A stretch of DNA of 5,948 nucleotides. Source: Globobulimina sp. (lineage: Eukaryota; Foraminifera; Rotaliida). Location: assembly GCA_003354225.1 (NCBI GenBank), contig PIVH01000395.1:1-5948 (forward strand), read 5' to 3'. Below the pieces are notes generated by a model that was given only the letters and a program-made list of their open reading frames with translations, ran no database searches and was not told the DNA's origin. The position numbers and the translations under genes are program-made. This document shows positions 5,944 to 5,948 of the stretch, one piece after another (the first letter of the stretch is position 1; each line of letters begins with the position of its first letter).

Positions 5944-5948
5944 ATAAA

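Noticed and set aside
1-5948. Virus, transposon or CRISPR content
   Set aside because: I see no polymerase, integrase, transposase, capsid or terminal repeats and no regularly spaced repeat array.

Overview
The window looks like part of a compact, AT-rich nuclear genome of a unicellular eukaryote. The reasons are two short GT-AG introns that restore reading frames in phase, eukaryote-type modules (a TMEM151-like membrane protein, a WW domain, a C2H2 zinc finger, coiled coils, LC8-type TQT motifs), no operon-like ribosome binding sites, and gene spacing of about 100-240 bases. The standard genetic code fits every gene. I cannot name the lineage.

Layout. (1) Positions 1-1313, minus strand: a TMEM151-family membrane protein in two exons around a 54-base intron. 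Its second exon runs into a C-terminal WW domain and then off the left edge. (2) 1314-1552: a divergent intergenic region with short upstream ORFs on the minus strand. (3) 1553-2242, plus: a protein with one C2H2 zinc finger, a disordered middle, and a basic coiled-coil tail. (4) 2357-3712, plus: an unrecognised protein whose two exons join across a 66-base intron. It has a hydrophobic N-terminus, a Tudor-like stretch and a long helical region. Genes 3 and 4 might instead be one gene joined by a further intron beginning at the stop of gene 3. (5) 3836-4958, plus: two overlapping frames that become one 371-residue gene if a single 7-base tandem duplication is discounted. It has an F-box-like N-terminal part and two C-terminal transmembrane helices. 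(6) 5074-5943, minus: a coiled-coil protein with two copies of an LC8-binding-type motif. It converges on gene 5 and may continue past the right edge.

I see no shared pathway. The best leads are the TMEM151-WW architecture, which carries its own candidate WW ligand (a PPxY motif) in the same chain; the 7-base duplication that splits gene 5; the paired AIQTE motifs in gene 6; and a 36-column near-repeat of gene 4 coding sequence in the intergenic region between genes 5 and 6. All coding calls come from reading the sequence without database searches.
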